NCBI GenBank assembly: GCA_014529385.2
Contig: CM043967.1
Coordinates: forward strand, 88,275,278-88,339,277
Length of the DNA stretch: 64,000 bases
Direction of reading: 5' to 3'
DNA from: Adiantum capillus-veneris
Taxonomy: Eukaryota; Streptophyta; Polypodiopsida; Polypodiales; Pteridaceae
Notes under the pieces: generated by a model
Databases searched by the model: none
Told to the model about the DNA's origin: nothing
Seen by the model: only the letters and a program-made list of their open reading frames with translations
Position numbers and translations under genes: made by a program
Part shown: one piece after another, positions 31,758-43,961 of the stretch
Numbering within the stretch: position 1 is the first letter of the stretch
How the letters are laid out: the number at the start of each line of letters is the position of its first letter

Positions 31758-33480
31758 TAGTGGAGAAACCTCTCCTGAACCCTGCCTGTCCTACTGTCCA
31801 TATCCCTCTCTCTTTGCCCATCCTGTTAACTCATGCTCAAGAATTGATGCATATCGCCTCGCCAGAGTGTGACCAACCATGATGGTTCGGTAATTCCCAA
31901 GAAGCATAGAATCTCTCGACTTGAAGATAGGCACAATAGTGGACATAATCCAAGTCTAATGGAAACCCTCATACATGGCTCTATTAAACATCATAGCAAG
32001 AGGCTCTGCAAGCATATCTCTGGCATGGATAAAGTGCTCTACTACCAGACCATCATGATCATATGCTCTTGTTGTCTTCATCTTCTCAATGGCTTTCCTT
32101 ACCCTCTCAGCAGTAAAGAAAGTACATGTTTCTGGGCATGCCTTTGGAGGGTCAGGCAAAGGTGGTTGCCCCGATAATGTATAGAGAGATGTAGCATATT
32201 CCCCCCATGTCTATGGAAGTGATGGCTGGAGGTGGAGAGTGCTCATTGAAAAGCCTCCATGCCTCACTAGAGTCCTGAATCATAAATAGTTGATACAAAT
32301 CACGCTCTATTTGAGATAGGTAAGCCCTCTTCTTTCGTCGCACTAGGCGGCGGAAGATAATCCGTGACTGTGTATGTGTAGTAGTACCCATGAGCACCTC
32401 TCCGTGTAATCTAATCCTTCTCTCTCTACACTCCTCATCATACCATTTGTTCTGAGGCATGCTCCCAAATCGTCTACGTGTAGGTTGGCTGTGGGGACAT
32501 GCCTCTGATGCTCCATCATGTAGCATCTCTATCAAAATCTGGGTGAGATCATCTAGTGGTCGTCTTGGCTCTTGAGTGCCTAGCTGCCTGTATATCTCAG
32601 CAGTGTACACGTGATCTGTCTCCCTCGTGAAGGTATATCAAGTATGTGTGGAGGCCTCTCCCAATGGAGCTGTGTTGAACTGGAACGATAGAGTGAAAGA
32701 CAAGATAGCATGATCGATTGCTATCCCAACTGGCCTAGTTTCCACCACGAAATCCTGAAAGGAAGGAATGAGTCCTGGCGGAGCCATAACATAATCCACT
32801 GTACTAGCGCCATGCCAATGTGGAAAGCATGTAAAACCACCAGCTGCAAGGAATCTCTGTAGGCCATTCAAAATGGCCAATCCATGTGCATTCCCCATAT
32901 CAATCAAGTATCTGCCATACTCAGTGTGCTCCTCATCCTATGATAATCTAGACAGGCCCATTTCTGTAATATCAAGCTCCAGCATCAACTCCTCTAAGGT
33001 ATCATAGAATAATGTTTGGTGATGGGCAGTCCTAGCATTGAAATCCCCCAAGATAATAATGTCTCCATCTCTGGAAAACTCCCATATATCATCATCTAAA
33101 ATAGAGAAGGGGGATTGTCCTCTAGGTGATGCATATACTGACGTACTAGGAGGGAAATAGCAAATAGCGATGTAGAGATATCTGCATGTCTCTGTCTTCA
33201 GTCTCACCCACATGTACCTAGCATGCCTTTGAGCTACATGTATCAGAGACTGTAGCTCCTCCCTAAATAAGACTGCCACTCCTCCTAAACCTCGTTCTCT
33301 GCGCTCTGATCGAGTCTCTTGTTTGCAAGTTGTCTCCCATTTGTATCCGCTCACATGGGGCATGGACTGCCCCGGGGCCTGATGCATCTCAAAGTAGAAA
33401 ATGATGTCTCTCCCGGTGAAACTATCCTCAAAGGCCCCTACATCAAGGCGCAAAGATCCATTACAACTCCATGTAGCCAC
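31758..33480 (-). pseudogene. LINE ORF2: endonuclease and start of reverse transcriptase
   Basis: From 33480 down: an apurinic-type endonuclease fold with FEMHQAPG-type motif I, GVAVLFREEL, YLYIAICYFPPS and the catalytic GDFNART (about 33045-33065). After a stop near 32938 comes the C-terminal STVDYVMAPP ... AIDHAILSF (about 32700-32800). The linker at 32152-32610 has WYDEECRERR. RT begins at about 32120 with FTAERVRKAIEKMKTTRAYDHDGL, then frameshifted IVPIFKS, NYRTIMVGHTLARRYASIL and GQAGFR-like pieces to 31758. Several stops and frameshifts. RT palm motifs and the 3' end are missing: the copy is cut at S1. Non-LTR retrotransposon assignment is firm; the clade is not. Confidence 0.85.
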
Positions 33481-33620
33481 TCTGAGTGTGGTCCCACAGG
33501 TCTCGCACCGTCATGCGAGGCGCTTCTCTAGAATAACCACTCGTCAATCCCTGTAGAAGGCCACTTTTCCCTCTCTCAAGCTGTCATTATCTTGGGCATA
33601 ACTTCTTTCATATGAGCAAG

Positions 33621-34000
33621 CTATGTGAGTATGAGGTCATCTCCAAGGAATATGCCCTTTTTCTTTATTGTAGGATGCTTCTTCAAGAAGTCCTTCTTTG
33701 AATCCATGGATGGGAAGCGCATGATTAGAGCTCTTTTTTTTGAAGTCTCCCCATTTCCTTGTGTCTTCTTCCCTACCCTCCATGCCTTTCTATGAGTAGC
33801 CTCACTACTCATCATGCGGAGAAGTTCTTTGACTTCCCCTTCCACATCATCTCGGTCTTTTAGACCTGTTATTTGTATGTGCAAAGCTCTAGTCTTCCTT
33901 TGTTGCTCTTCTTCTAAAGTCATGTTGATGATTGTAAAAGTGGGGATAGCTGTGTTTTCTTTCCCTTTCCCTTTCTTAGCGACTTCTATCCATTTCTAGG
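33621..34000 (-). pseudogene. LINE ORF1 fragment
   Basis: 100 codons from 33923, with open sequence upstream to about 34000 (WIEVAKKGKGKENTAIPT in another phase). The pattern ALHIQITGLKDRDDVEGEVKELLRMM ... KAWRVGKKT ... RALIMRFPSMDSKKDFLKK fits the RNA-binding (RRM-like) part of LINE ORF1. It precedes ORF2 on the same strand at the expected distance. Confidence 0.6.
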
Positions 34001-35254
34001 CCTCATCCACCTTCTTCTGTGTCTTCGTGATTACATCCACCCACAAAGACGTTGGTGCAGCTAAAGTTGGTCGAAGCTAGCAAGTGGTCTATGCTAGGCA
34101 AAGGGTGCATTCGAGTGCAATGTAGAAGGCTAGGGCAGGCACCAAGGCCCTTGGCAGCCAAAGGGTAGCGGGAATGTATGCTTGAAGAGGTTTTTTAGGC
34201 CAAAAGTGCAGCGGAATGATCCAGTTGGGATGGCAGGTCAAGATGTACAAAGTGCCAAGTCAAAGCTCTAGAATGTGGAGTTCAGCGTGCTCTAGAAGCC
34301 GATCCAGACGGCTTGTCAAACGGAGCCCCGGTGCTCAAGATATTGTGGTTTAAAGTTGAAGTGTGTAGCAGATCCTCGACGGACAGGGCAGTTGGGGACA
34401 GGTGGCCCAAATCAGTGTGAGAAGATACATGTGTAGAGTTTGAGTTGTGGAGCATGCCGGTCTTCTTGGATCGCAAATCAGAGCTCTGGACAGCAAGTTA
34501 AGGTCAGTTGAAGATTTTCAGGGGGTCGGGTTTGAGCCCACTTGGTCGCATTGGAAGATGTGCCATCTGGCATCATTTTAGCCTCGCCAAGATTCTCGGT
34601 GGAAGGGCGTACCATGTGGAGTTAGCACGAGTTGACTGCACGTCAATCGGATACTCGGTCCGCAAGATACTGCAGGTCAAAGTTGGGAGCTATCCCTTGA
34701 GCAATGATTACAGGTGCTTATTTGGTGTTTTGTCGGCCTTGTTTGCTAGGCCTGGGAGATTCAGAGTGCAGTGAGCACGGGGGGGTTCGAAGTCGGGAAC
34801 CAGCTCCATCAATTAAACCTTACGGCCCCAAAATCTGATTATCGGGTGCAAGTCGGCAAGCAGACAAGTAATGTGAAAAAATTGGGTTTTATGGAGTGTT
34901 TTCAAAAGCTTTATAAGGCTTTGAAGCCCATGGGCCACAGAGCTGCCATGTGGCAGCGAATTAACCCACATGCGGGCACGCAGTTAAAGTTTCCAGAGTA
35001 TAAGAGCTGGGCGTGCGCCCTCTTTGAAAAGTGTGAGGCAAGGAGCTCCATGAGCTCGTGGGCTATGGCTTCGGCGGCCCTGGGCGCTCCTGTGGCGGCG
35101 GTGTCGCGGAGCAGGCGGCGGGTGGCCAGATAGGACGGTTTTGGGGATGAGCGGGGCAGCGCAGTGGCGCACCCACGCGGTCCTTGGCGGCGTTGATGAC
35201 AAGGGGCGATGCCCGCAGCCTTGGAAGGCCTCATTTTGGAAGGACGAGGGGGAA

Positions 35255-35293
35255 GGGCAATAGCGACGTCGCTAGTGCGCCCCCCCCCCCCGG
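35255..35293. repeat. ACGT-centred palindrome followed by poly-C
   Basis: Perfect 12-bp palindrome AGCGACGTCGCT (35262-35273) inside longer imperfect arms ggg...ccc, then about 13 C. A near copy is at 44564-44610 in the same orientation. Confidence 0.7.
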
Positions 35294-35387
35294 CTCGAGT
35301 TAGAGAGCGGCCCCACGAAAGAAGAGAGAGAGAGTATAGCCAGCTGAGGTGGTGCCAATTAGGAGGAGGGTCAAGTGGAGCTTAAGC

Positions 35388-35389
<2 letters not shown>

Positions 35390-35468
<79 letters not shown>
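35390..35468. repeat. (GA)n microsatellite
   Basis: About 78 bp of pure GA. It is not inside a recognised LTR, though the surrounding sequence may be an unrecognised one. Confidence 0.95.
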
Positions 35469-35472
<4 letters not shown>

Positions 35473-35620
35473 TTCAATGGGCGGCGAAATGGACCAAGCC
35501 AAGGACTGTCCGGGCCAAGGAGGACAAAGAGGAGAGAGGAAAGGGAGAGTCAAAGTAAAAAATGGAGCAGTGTAAGGTTGAGGCCAAGGTTGAGGCCAAT
35601 GGGGGTAAAAATGAAGAGAT

Positions 35621-35870
35621 TGTGCGCTCCTTGCCGCACTGTCGAAGCAAGGGACTTGCCAATACACCGTATGCGAGCCACAAACGGCTCCAAGCACACA
35701 ACAAGCCTAAACTAGCAAGCTCAAGAAAACAAAGGGTGTGTCACTCACCGCTCTACGCTCGCCTTCGTGGTGGATTCCTCGCCGCGATGAAGAAGAAGCT
35801 GCAGTCGTGCCGCGCTCAACCGCTTCGCCGCCGTCGTGCCTTCGTAATGCTCGATCGCACACACACTCTC

Positions 35871-35901
<31 letters not shown>

Positions 35902-36194
35902 AGGAGGTGAAGAAGAAGAAGATGGAGATGGAGCAAGAGCACTCTTCAATTGCACAAATGAGAGAATGAGTAAAAATTAGGTTTAGTTGGCTTTTATAGG
36001 AGCTCACCCCATTCACACTTGGGCGCCCATGCTTAACCAACTAATCCCTTGAATGTCCAAGTTAAAGTGCGCCTCTCATCGGCGATCACTCTACCTTTCC
36101 CTATTGGTCCGACAAGCCCGGTACCTGACTCTACCAAATACATAATACACGTCCGTCGTAGGTGATCGGTGTCCGTGTGCCGTGAGGGTTAACA
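35621..36194 (-). repeat. T4 3' LTR
   Basis: 574 bp, TGTTAACCCTCACGG ... GGAGCGCACA on the minus strand, PPT CAGGAAGGGGGGCA abutting. TATA box cctataaaag on the minus strand at about 35991-36000. The first 400 bp on the plus strand (35621-36020) match the other LTR exactly; the last 174 bp carry 11 differences. Confidence 0.93.
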
Positions 36195-37807
36195 TGCCCC
36201 CCTTCCTGATGTAGATTCCGTCCTCGGAAGCTATTGAGTTGAAGCTGGTTCGTCGAGGTGGAAGAGCATTTGAGATGAATGTCCTTAGCCTTCTTCAGTC
36301 ACTGCAAAATCAAACAACATTGGCACAGTAATGGCATTCTCTTAAAAAGCATATGCAGTTTTAGGTAGACACATTGATTGGTCAAAGAATTTCAAACAAT
36401 TTGTTAGCAATGAACATTAAATTGCAATGTAATCAAATGCATAAACAGATGTAAAGGCAAAAAATTAAACAAGTCTGGGGTCGCTAATTTGACGGTCGAA
36501 AAGCACTAGAGATCGAATATTAATACCATGGGTAAGCTTCTTAATTTTCTGTGGTCAATTAAGTTGTTTAATCGCGAGAGCCAAGTATTCATGTTCGAGG
36601 GCTGACTAGAGGCTATATCTAGAAAACCTTGTAATTAAGCTACCATAAAAGGAATTTCTCATGAAATCATCGCCTGACTGATTACTTTTTCTTTGACCCC
36701 CCAAAGTCTTTTCACAGTGATTCAATTATGATGTGTGTGCTTATTTTGTATGCCTTGGGTTTTTTGCTTTTCAAGGAAAAGCGCCCACACTGGGAACCTC
36801 TAGGGCTCTAGTACCATAGGCTATACATGTGAGTGAAGTACCAAATCAAGCTGAGATTTCTCTTCCAGCTTAAAATTTTACATTGTGGCACTTTGATTTT
36901 TTGTTTGTTCATTTTCAGCATTTAAATTTTGTAACTTTGGGGGGTCATATAACACTGTTACATTCCCCAGGCTCATCACATTAGTAAACTCCCTTTATAA
37001 TACTTAAGCTAAAGGTCAATAGGGTTAAGCCCACTAGAAAGCCCTAGTACATTTCATACAATGCTGCCTAAATCGGATTAAGAACCTAAGTAACCATTGA
37101 TTATTAGGAAGGCATTCCCCATGGTATTAAGAGAAGATTTCTAATACCTAGCTTGGTCAAACTAGCTTAGTCGGACTGCTTGATTTTTAAACCTAGACAA
37201 GTGATTATGACAAAACATTACATTGAATTAAATGTTGGATACTAAGCCAATGCGCTGAATATTATGCTACCAATCACAATCAAAGCAGACAAACATGGAT
37301 GCAAAAAAGATAAGGGCAATGCTAATGGACAAGAAACACCTGTTTGTGTCGATGGTCGCGCTTGATTTGAAGGTTCCATGAAGATCCAAATCCTATCAAT
37401 AGCAGCACGCTCCTGTACACACTATGAAACACAAACAATACCTCTAGGAGGAACATCAGTGGGAAAAGAGAACTTTTCTAATCACTCAACTCTAAAACAG
37501 AAACACTCCTATCGTACTAATCTTACCTACCCTCCATCACTCAAGTGATGAGGATCAAAGGTGTTTTATGGCATAGGTTTCTGGTTCACTGTACCAAATG
37601 TGACATGTGTAGGTCTGAGTCAATGTTTTGACTTTAATGTGCATACTCGTTTGCTAATTGCTCTTGCTCTTTTTTTTTTTTTTTGTGAGTATAAAGGTTT
37701 ATATGTACATTCCCTAAGATCGGAAATTAAGAGGTCAGGGAAAAAGGTTGAGAGGGAAACAAATGAATGATGACTGTCAGCAAACACTCCCCCCTTCCTT
37801 GGGTAGA
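36195..37807 (-). other. T4 3' non-coding region
   Basis: Matches T3 28560-29871. It keeps the 12-bp inverted repeats (36695-36706 and 36935-36946) and, next to the gag-pro stop, the internal purine tract (plus strand ccccccttccttggg at 37791-37804). A run of 16 T lies at 37671-37685. No ORF corresponds to T3 28096-28499. Confidence 0.75.
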
Positions 37808-40800
37808 TCATACCATTTGAAATGAGCTTGTCACCCTTTGAAACCAATTGTTCCAGTTGGTAATAGGTGAGGATTTTTGCCAGTAGTTTTCTATTACCCT
37901 AGGTGCCTTGTCAAGTTGCAACGGTGGTAAGGCACTCTCCCAGGATCGAACTTGAAGTGGTTCATTAGGTGATTCTTGAACACTGGGAGGTGTGGATTCT
38001 TTTGTAGCTTCATGGAGGTCCACTACTATAGATGGAGGCTGTGTAGAAGCTTTTACCTCTATGGATGTATTACATGAGGAGCTAGAATCTTCATGGGACT
38101 CCCCCCTTCCTGAGCTAGGTGGAACAAATCGTTCTTTCTTTGGTACCCAAACTAACTCGGGAGCGGGTATGTAGCATTCTGTGATTTTTTTCTTTCCACT
38201 ATCATTGATTCGTTTTGGAGCTACGAGATTGGGCTCACTTGGGTCAGGTGATAGGTAAGAGCACAATCTACATTTTGGCACCCAGATTTGATCATTTCCT
38301 TCATAGTAGCCTTGGGCTTCCAATAGTCGTTTAGGAATCCAACGCAGCGTTTCTTTACATTTCTTGGAGCGAGTGGTACGTTTCTTACAAGGCTTCTGTT
38401 TTTTAGCACTAGATATGGTCACTAAAGAAGCTTTAGGGACCCACTTGTATGTTTTCTTCGTTACATTAGGATGAGTCTTGTCGGAAGCGATATGCATTGC
38501 TTGTAGCATATTTAAGGGTATGCGCATTTCATCCCCCTCAGGTGTTACCCAGGTCGTCCCCCTATTTCCCCAAGTGTCTATGGTTGATGCTAGGTGGACC
38601 CAATCCACATTGTCTGATTCCGTCATACCCGGTAACACATCCATATAAGGAGAATCTTGGCCAATGTCTGTATCCTTCTTACAAGTGTAACAATATTGTA
38701 GTGGGGCCGAGTGAACTGTGGTGTCAGAGCGATGATCAATAATGGTTTTACTCCCTAAGGGGTGTACCTTACCAGTCACCAAATCCACTCTAAGGACAGA
38801 GTCTTGGAATTGCAAATAGACATGATTTTTAGACCAATCGTGAACCATTTGTGCTTCCCTCATGAATGGTCGTCCTAAAATCATTTCATATGACATAAGG
38901 TGTTTAGAGAAATCCATTACAATGAACGTATGTCGTACCTTGTGTCCTAGAACTTTGATCTTAAGATCCTTGAGCATCCCCATAGGTTTGGCTATGGTAC
39001 CATTTGCCATCTTTACCACAATGTTAGTAACACTGAGGCGGGGTTTTCCCATGGATTCCCAACAATCTTTTGTAACGATGCTAACTCCCGCACCACCATC
39101 AAGAATTCCCTTTATAGTTAATCCCTTGGTAGTGATGGGTAGGGTCGCATTAGACTCGTCGCCTTCAAAATACTGCCCTAATTCGTTAATGGGTACCTCG
39201 ATCACAGACTCGTGTCCATCTAAGTCAAGTGATTGCACATGATTCTCCTCATCAATCATAATCGAGTCAGGCCTATTTGGTTGCGCAAACTGCGGTAATC
39301 CCGTTCGTAGCTCTCCGTTAAGGAATGCTTGAAGTGCAAGGAATAACTCAGGATCTCCATACAGCTTTGCTATGATCGTGGTTCGGACCTCAGAAGACAT
39401 GAAGTCCACTAGTTTGGCAACATTCATTGGCGTTTTGCAGGGTGTAGGTCCTTGACTAGGAACTGGTGAGGATGGAATCTCATATTCCTCAATGGGATCA
39501 GGTATTCCTTCGTTAAACATCCTTTCCAACAAGAAGGGTGTATGCTCACTTTCTGATGTCCTGTCCTCACTCCCTTCTTGGATGATACTAGATATGGCTA
39601 ACGGTCTATGGTTCATTTGGGATGGATGAACTTGCGTGGGAAACACTGTGTCATGAATTTTAACATGCATGGGTTCTGGTTCTAGTTTCCTTTGAGTCTC
39701 CTCCACTAAACCTCTTAGATGTTTCACCTGCTCAATCTCGCCTACTGGGTTTGGATACGTCCCAATCTTCTTTTTACAATTTTTCCCTTTTTGCCCCTGC
39801 GGTTTATCTTGGGGGTCTTGGATTGGATTTGGAAACACTTGTGGTGTTTTCAGAGGCTCTTTATGGTTTTCTCTCATTCGGTTTTCATTTGGTTCCATGT
39901 TACGGGTTTCTTTGTCGGTCTTTCCCTTTGTGGTATTGGTTCTAGTCTCCATTGTCTCGACTGAATCTGAATCATCCTCGAGGTCATTCATATACACGGG
40001 GTCATCTCCTGTTCCTATGTTTGTTTTGGAACTTGGCTTTGAATTTTCCGTATTCTGCGACTTCTTCCTTCGTGTCTTCTTTTTCTTTGCTTGGATAACT
40101 GACGCGGTATCTCTCTCTTCGAGGATATGTCCTGGCCCTTGAAGCATGGACCGTGTAATCGCATAAGCGGGTGCGACGGGTGGTATTGGTGATGTCACAC
40201 TAGCAATTTCGACCAAATTTAGGGGTGTGATTTTAGGCGCATTTGGGTTATAGGGGCATTGGGCAATCAAGTGATCTATGCCACAACGATTACATGTGAG
40301 TATTGGCATTGCAGACGTGCTCCCTTGATTCACTTGCATCTGTGCAGCATTCTTTTGCAGCCTAATAGGGCACTCCGCTGCTCGATGTGGTCCCCACACT
40401 CGTAGCATTGAAGAGGTGGCCTCCTAGCCTGGGTGTTGATATTTTGACCTCTGGATGCGAGAGCAGCAGCTTGATAAACCGGCTTGACTTGTCCCCAACA
40501 ATCTTCCATGTAGTATATAGGACATTCTTCCAATGTATCAAGTCCGTAGGCAATACTAGTGTCTATTTCCTCCTCACAACCATCTGCATAAGCATTTGAT
40601 GGCTCGCAACCCACTTGGTTCATAGGGGCGACTCTTGGATGCGGGGGCTGCGGTCCTAGCACAGGAGGTGGTAGCGGTGTAGCTTGTACAACATTTTGAG
40701 ATCTAGGGACCATGTGTTGCGGTAGTTGCTCAACAGGTGGAGTAGGCATCAATACAGGAGCTCGAGGCGCATCCGTCCAGGCTACAGGTGGTCTATTTGC

Positions 40801-42986
40801 CATCATACGTTTGATCATTAAACAATCCTTAGCTTGGTGACCATACCTACCACATGCGTTGCAAGTTCCATTAAATTTTACTCTAAACGTAGGGCACTCA
40901 CTAGTGCTATGTGGACCTAAGCAAATGGAACACCATTGTTGCTCCCTTCTTGGATACATGTGACTATTTTGAGGGGTCGATTATCCTTAAGAGACTCTTG
41001 GATTGCCTTGGTGAGGTCTGTCAAGAATGTCTCAAATACCTTTGGCTCATTGGCAATGGGCTTTGCAGTCATGGGTTCATACTCAATGGCTTGTGAGCTA
41101 GTGGATCTCGTGTCAGTAGACACCCTCATGCCTGCTATCATCAAGTTGTCCTCTAATTGGATTGCATTGGCAGTGACATCTTCCCAGGTTGTGATACCTC
41201 TAATCACTAGTCCATTATAGATTCCTTCATTCCTCAACCCTCGAATGAATCGATCAAGCAGTTGGTTATTGTTGAAGCGCTCATTTACAGGGCAACGAGA
41301 GTTTAAGTGCTTTAGACGACTAATGAAGTCCCTTACTGACTCTCCTTCCTTACGTTCGGCCTTCTGTAGCTGAGATGCTACACCCCAAAGCACACCTTCT
41401 CGTATGTACTCCTTTAGAAACAACCTTCGAAGGGTAGGGTAGATTGTTTTCTCGTCCACCCTTAGGGTCCTATACCAATCTCCAGCCTTCCCACTTAATG
41501 TCAAGCTTAAGGCATTGCACTTATGTAGTTCGTTGCGTTCCCCTAAGGAATCACATACTTGTTCAAACACTTCAATGTGTTTCCTAGCATCTTCGTCCCC
41601 ATTGAATTTTTGCGTGAGTTTGGCAATTTGTACTGCCTTACTTCTAGGCTCTCTATCAGATGCATGACGCATATTTTCCGCGATAGATCGACCTATGGTT
41701 TGAGCAAACGCTGCCAAGTCACCTATGTGAGGAGGCAGGGCCGGTGGAGGTACTCTTGGAATCATATGTGGGAGAGGAACGGGTACCGGTCTTGGCATAT
41801 GTGTGGATGATGCAGGATATGGAACATAACCGGGCATAGGTCCACTCGGATAAGAGCTAGGGAGCGGCACTCGAGGAGCATAAGCAAGTGGTACTATTGG
41901 AGGTGTGGGGGCCATGTGTGCATAAGGGGATAGAGGCACATATGGTCGAGGCCCCATATTAGGTACTACGACACTAGGTAGTGGCACTGCGCTAACCGTA
42001 GATGTCATCGGTACATTCTCTGTCAGGCTTATCCCTGGAGTGAGCACTGTGTTTTCCTTGATAGAGGGTTGAGCCAAGTTAGGGAAGCTAAAGTTTTTGC
42101 TCGGAGGCTCAGATTGCATAGAGACCCCAGGTGAAATGACGTAAGATGGGTCCATGGGGCTCATTAGAGGAGTCTCCATTTGAGATAGAGTAGGCTGTTG
42201 AGCCTTGCTCGTATCCAGAAATCTCATGGGGCCAGTTGAGAGTATATTTACCCCTCGGTTTTGCCTTTCTAATTGAATAATGCCATGGATAACATTACAG
42301 ATCATTTTTTGTTGATCTTCGATGCTCGTGGCACTAGAGGTGGATTGTACAATCTCTATCCATCCTACATGGTAGGCGTGGCCAGAGTGTAGATCCGTCA
42401 ACACCTCAGTGTGGAGGTCGTATGTCCAATGATCATTAATGAACAATCCTTCTAGAGTCGACGTGTTAATGGTTTCTTGTGAGGTAGAAGCAATGTTGCT
42501 CCCCGTGGTTTTACTTGTCACCAACGGTACTCTAGAGGGAACTTCTGAAGGAGGCAGCTCAACAGGGCCTTCTTGGTAAGAAGTTGGCAGGATATCCACA
42601 TGGACACTCTTTGGGGGTGTGGGGTCCACGTGCGATGTGAAAGGCGATTCCACTTCCCCACCCCCTTCGCGTGCTTCATCTGCATCAGGTTCCGAGCGAG
42701 TAGCTCTACCTAATGTTTCCATGAAACGGCTAAACATACTAGTATTAGGCTATGGAGCTTCGGGAGGTGCATGACCTTCTCTCTCAGTGTTTTGGGTAGG
42801 GTATGCTTCCATGATTTCTGAGTCGGAGGAGGAATCACTAGCGGCTATTTTAGGGTCTTGGGTGGTGCTACCTTGTGTCCCCGCTGAGGGTCTAGAGCTT
42901 ATCGTGGATGGGTAATGGGTGTCCGTATGAACAGAGGCACCCTCAATATGCTTGTGTTCTAGCACCCGCCCAGAGCGTAAGTGCAT
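37808..42986 (-). pseudogene. gag: T4 Gag-protease polyprotein
   Basis: About 1,726 codons from ATG 42986 (MHLRSGRVLEHKH). P/T/S-rich N-terminus; capsid-like domain at about 41680-41180 (DARKHIEVFEQVCDSLGE, LSGKAGDWYRTLR, SVRDFISRLKHLNSRC). Four zinc knuckles lie at about 40927, 40868, 40412 and 40305, three with CX2CX3HX4C spacing and one with the classical CX2CX4HX4C (CNACGRYGHQAKDC). Protease ILDGGAGVSIVTK at about 39105 and MILGRPFMREA at about 38890. Four W-[VI]-P-K repeats at about 38450, 38345, 38285 and 38150. It ends SSFQMV with TGA at 37808. Breaks: TAG at 42750-42752, a one-base shift near 40975 and a one-base loss near 40403 inside the third knuckle. Confidence 0.87.
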
Positions 42987-43939
42987 GTGCTTTTGATACC
43001 CTAAGGTGTCAAAAAGCTGCTCTAGGAGGCCTTGTGACTAGTTTTTAGCGTGTTTTTTGTTTGTTTTTTTTTGCTAGATTTTTTAGAGCGTGTCGTGGAA
43101 TGGGCCGTGTGATAGCTCAAAACGAGCGTATCGGTCAGAGGGTCGTGCCGTGCTTTACAGCCCTCCGTTTGGTCACTCTATGCCCTCGGAATCCCTAAAA
43201 CTGTCAATTTCCAGTAGGGAACTAGGCCCAAACTAGAAAGTCTAAGGGTGCAAGTGGGAAGAGAAAGGAGGAGAGTGGAGGACTTGTCCCACATGCTCTC
43301 ATTCTCTCTTGAGGGAGTAGGGTATATATATAAGAGTGAGTCTAGTATATATCATAAGACTGAGGGCTGAGGCCTGGGCCTGGGCTTGGGCTTGGGCTTG
43401 GGAAAATGATCCCGATCCCGATCTATCTTTTATACAAACCAACCCGTACGTTTTTAGAGTCACGTTTTTTATTTTCGAAAAATTTCGCCGCCCGCTCACT
43501 CGCAGAAAAAATTTTTAAATTATTTTTTTGTCAATTTCCCTGATTATTTTTTAAATTATTTATGTTTTTTTTTGATGCAGAAAAACGCAGAAATTGAAAA
43601 AAACGCAGAAACTGCAGAAAATTGACAGAAATTGCAGAAAGCGCAGAAAAAACGCAGAACTTGCAGAAATTGACAGAAATTGCAGAAAATGCGGAAAAAA
43701 CGCAGAAATTGCAGAAAATTGACAGAAATGCGAAAGCAGGAAGTGAAAACGCCGAACTTGAAAACGCAGAAATTGCAGAAATTGAAAAACGCAGACAATA
43801 GCAGAAATTGAAACTTAACAGAAATTGCAGAAAACGCAAAAAACACAAACCTTCCACACACTCCTTCCCTGCCTTTCCTATGATAGAAATTGCACCACAA
43901 GGAAGCGTAAAGTGCTAACCGAGCTTAGTGTAGGGCATA
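42987..43939 (-). other. T4 leader
   Basis: Non-coding. Homologous in part to the T3 leader (cgttttgagctatca region and the cttgggcttgggcttggg run at 43382-43401). Its upstream part is the tandem array at 43575-43850. Confidence 0.65.
43575..43850. repeat. Purine-rich tandem array, gcagaaatt units
   Basis: About 20 imperfect copies of gcagaaatt(gacagaa) with spacers such as gaaaaaacgcag. Located in the T4 leader just downstream of the PBS. The T3 leader shows tttctgt/gcaca motifs in the equivalent place. Confidence 0.8.
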
Positions 43940-43957
43940 TCCCCGGCAGCGGCGCCA
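43940..43957 (-). other. T4 primer-binding site
   Basis: TGGCGCCGCTGCCGGGGA on the minus strand, four bases from the LTR, identical to that of T3. Confidence 0.82.
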
Positions 43958-43961
43958 AAAA

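Larger units (their letters stand above)
34001..35615. other. Non-coding DNA between LINE and T4
   Basis: No convincing gene. Short degenerate repeats with the pattern cggtg/ccgcaagatattg ... caaagttg occur near 34330 and 34660. A GC-rich stretch at 35030-35240 gives overlapping alanine/arginine-rich open frames on both strands without motifs. There is a palindrome plus poly-C at 35255-35293 and a (GA)n run at 35390-35468. Confidence 0.5.

Noticed and set aside
31053-34000. S1 inserted within a LINE that continues on its left
   Set aside because: The sequence left of 31048 does not continue LINE reverse transcriptase, so insertion into an otherwise continuous LINE is not supported.
34771-35234. 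GC-rich overlapping open frames on both strands
   Set aside because: No motif or start context, alanine/arginine-rich in all phases; explained by composition.
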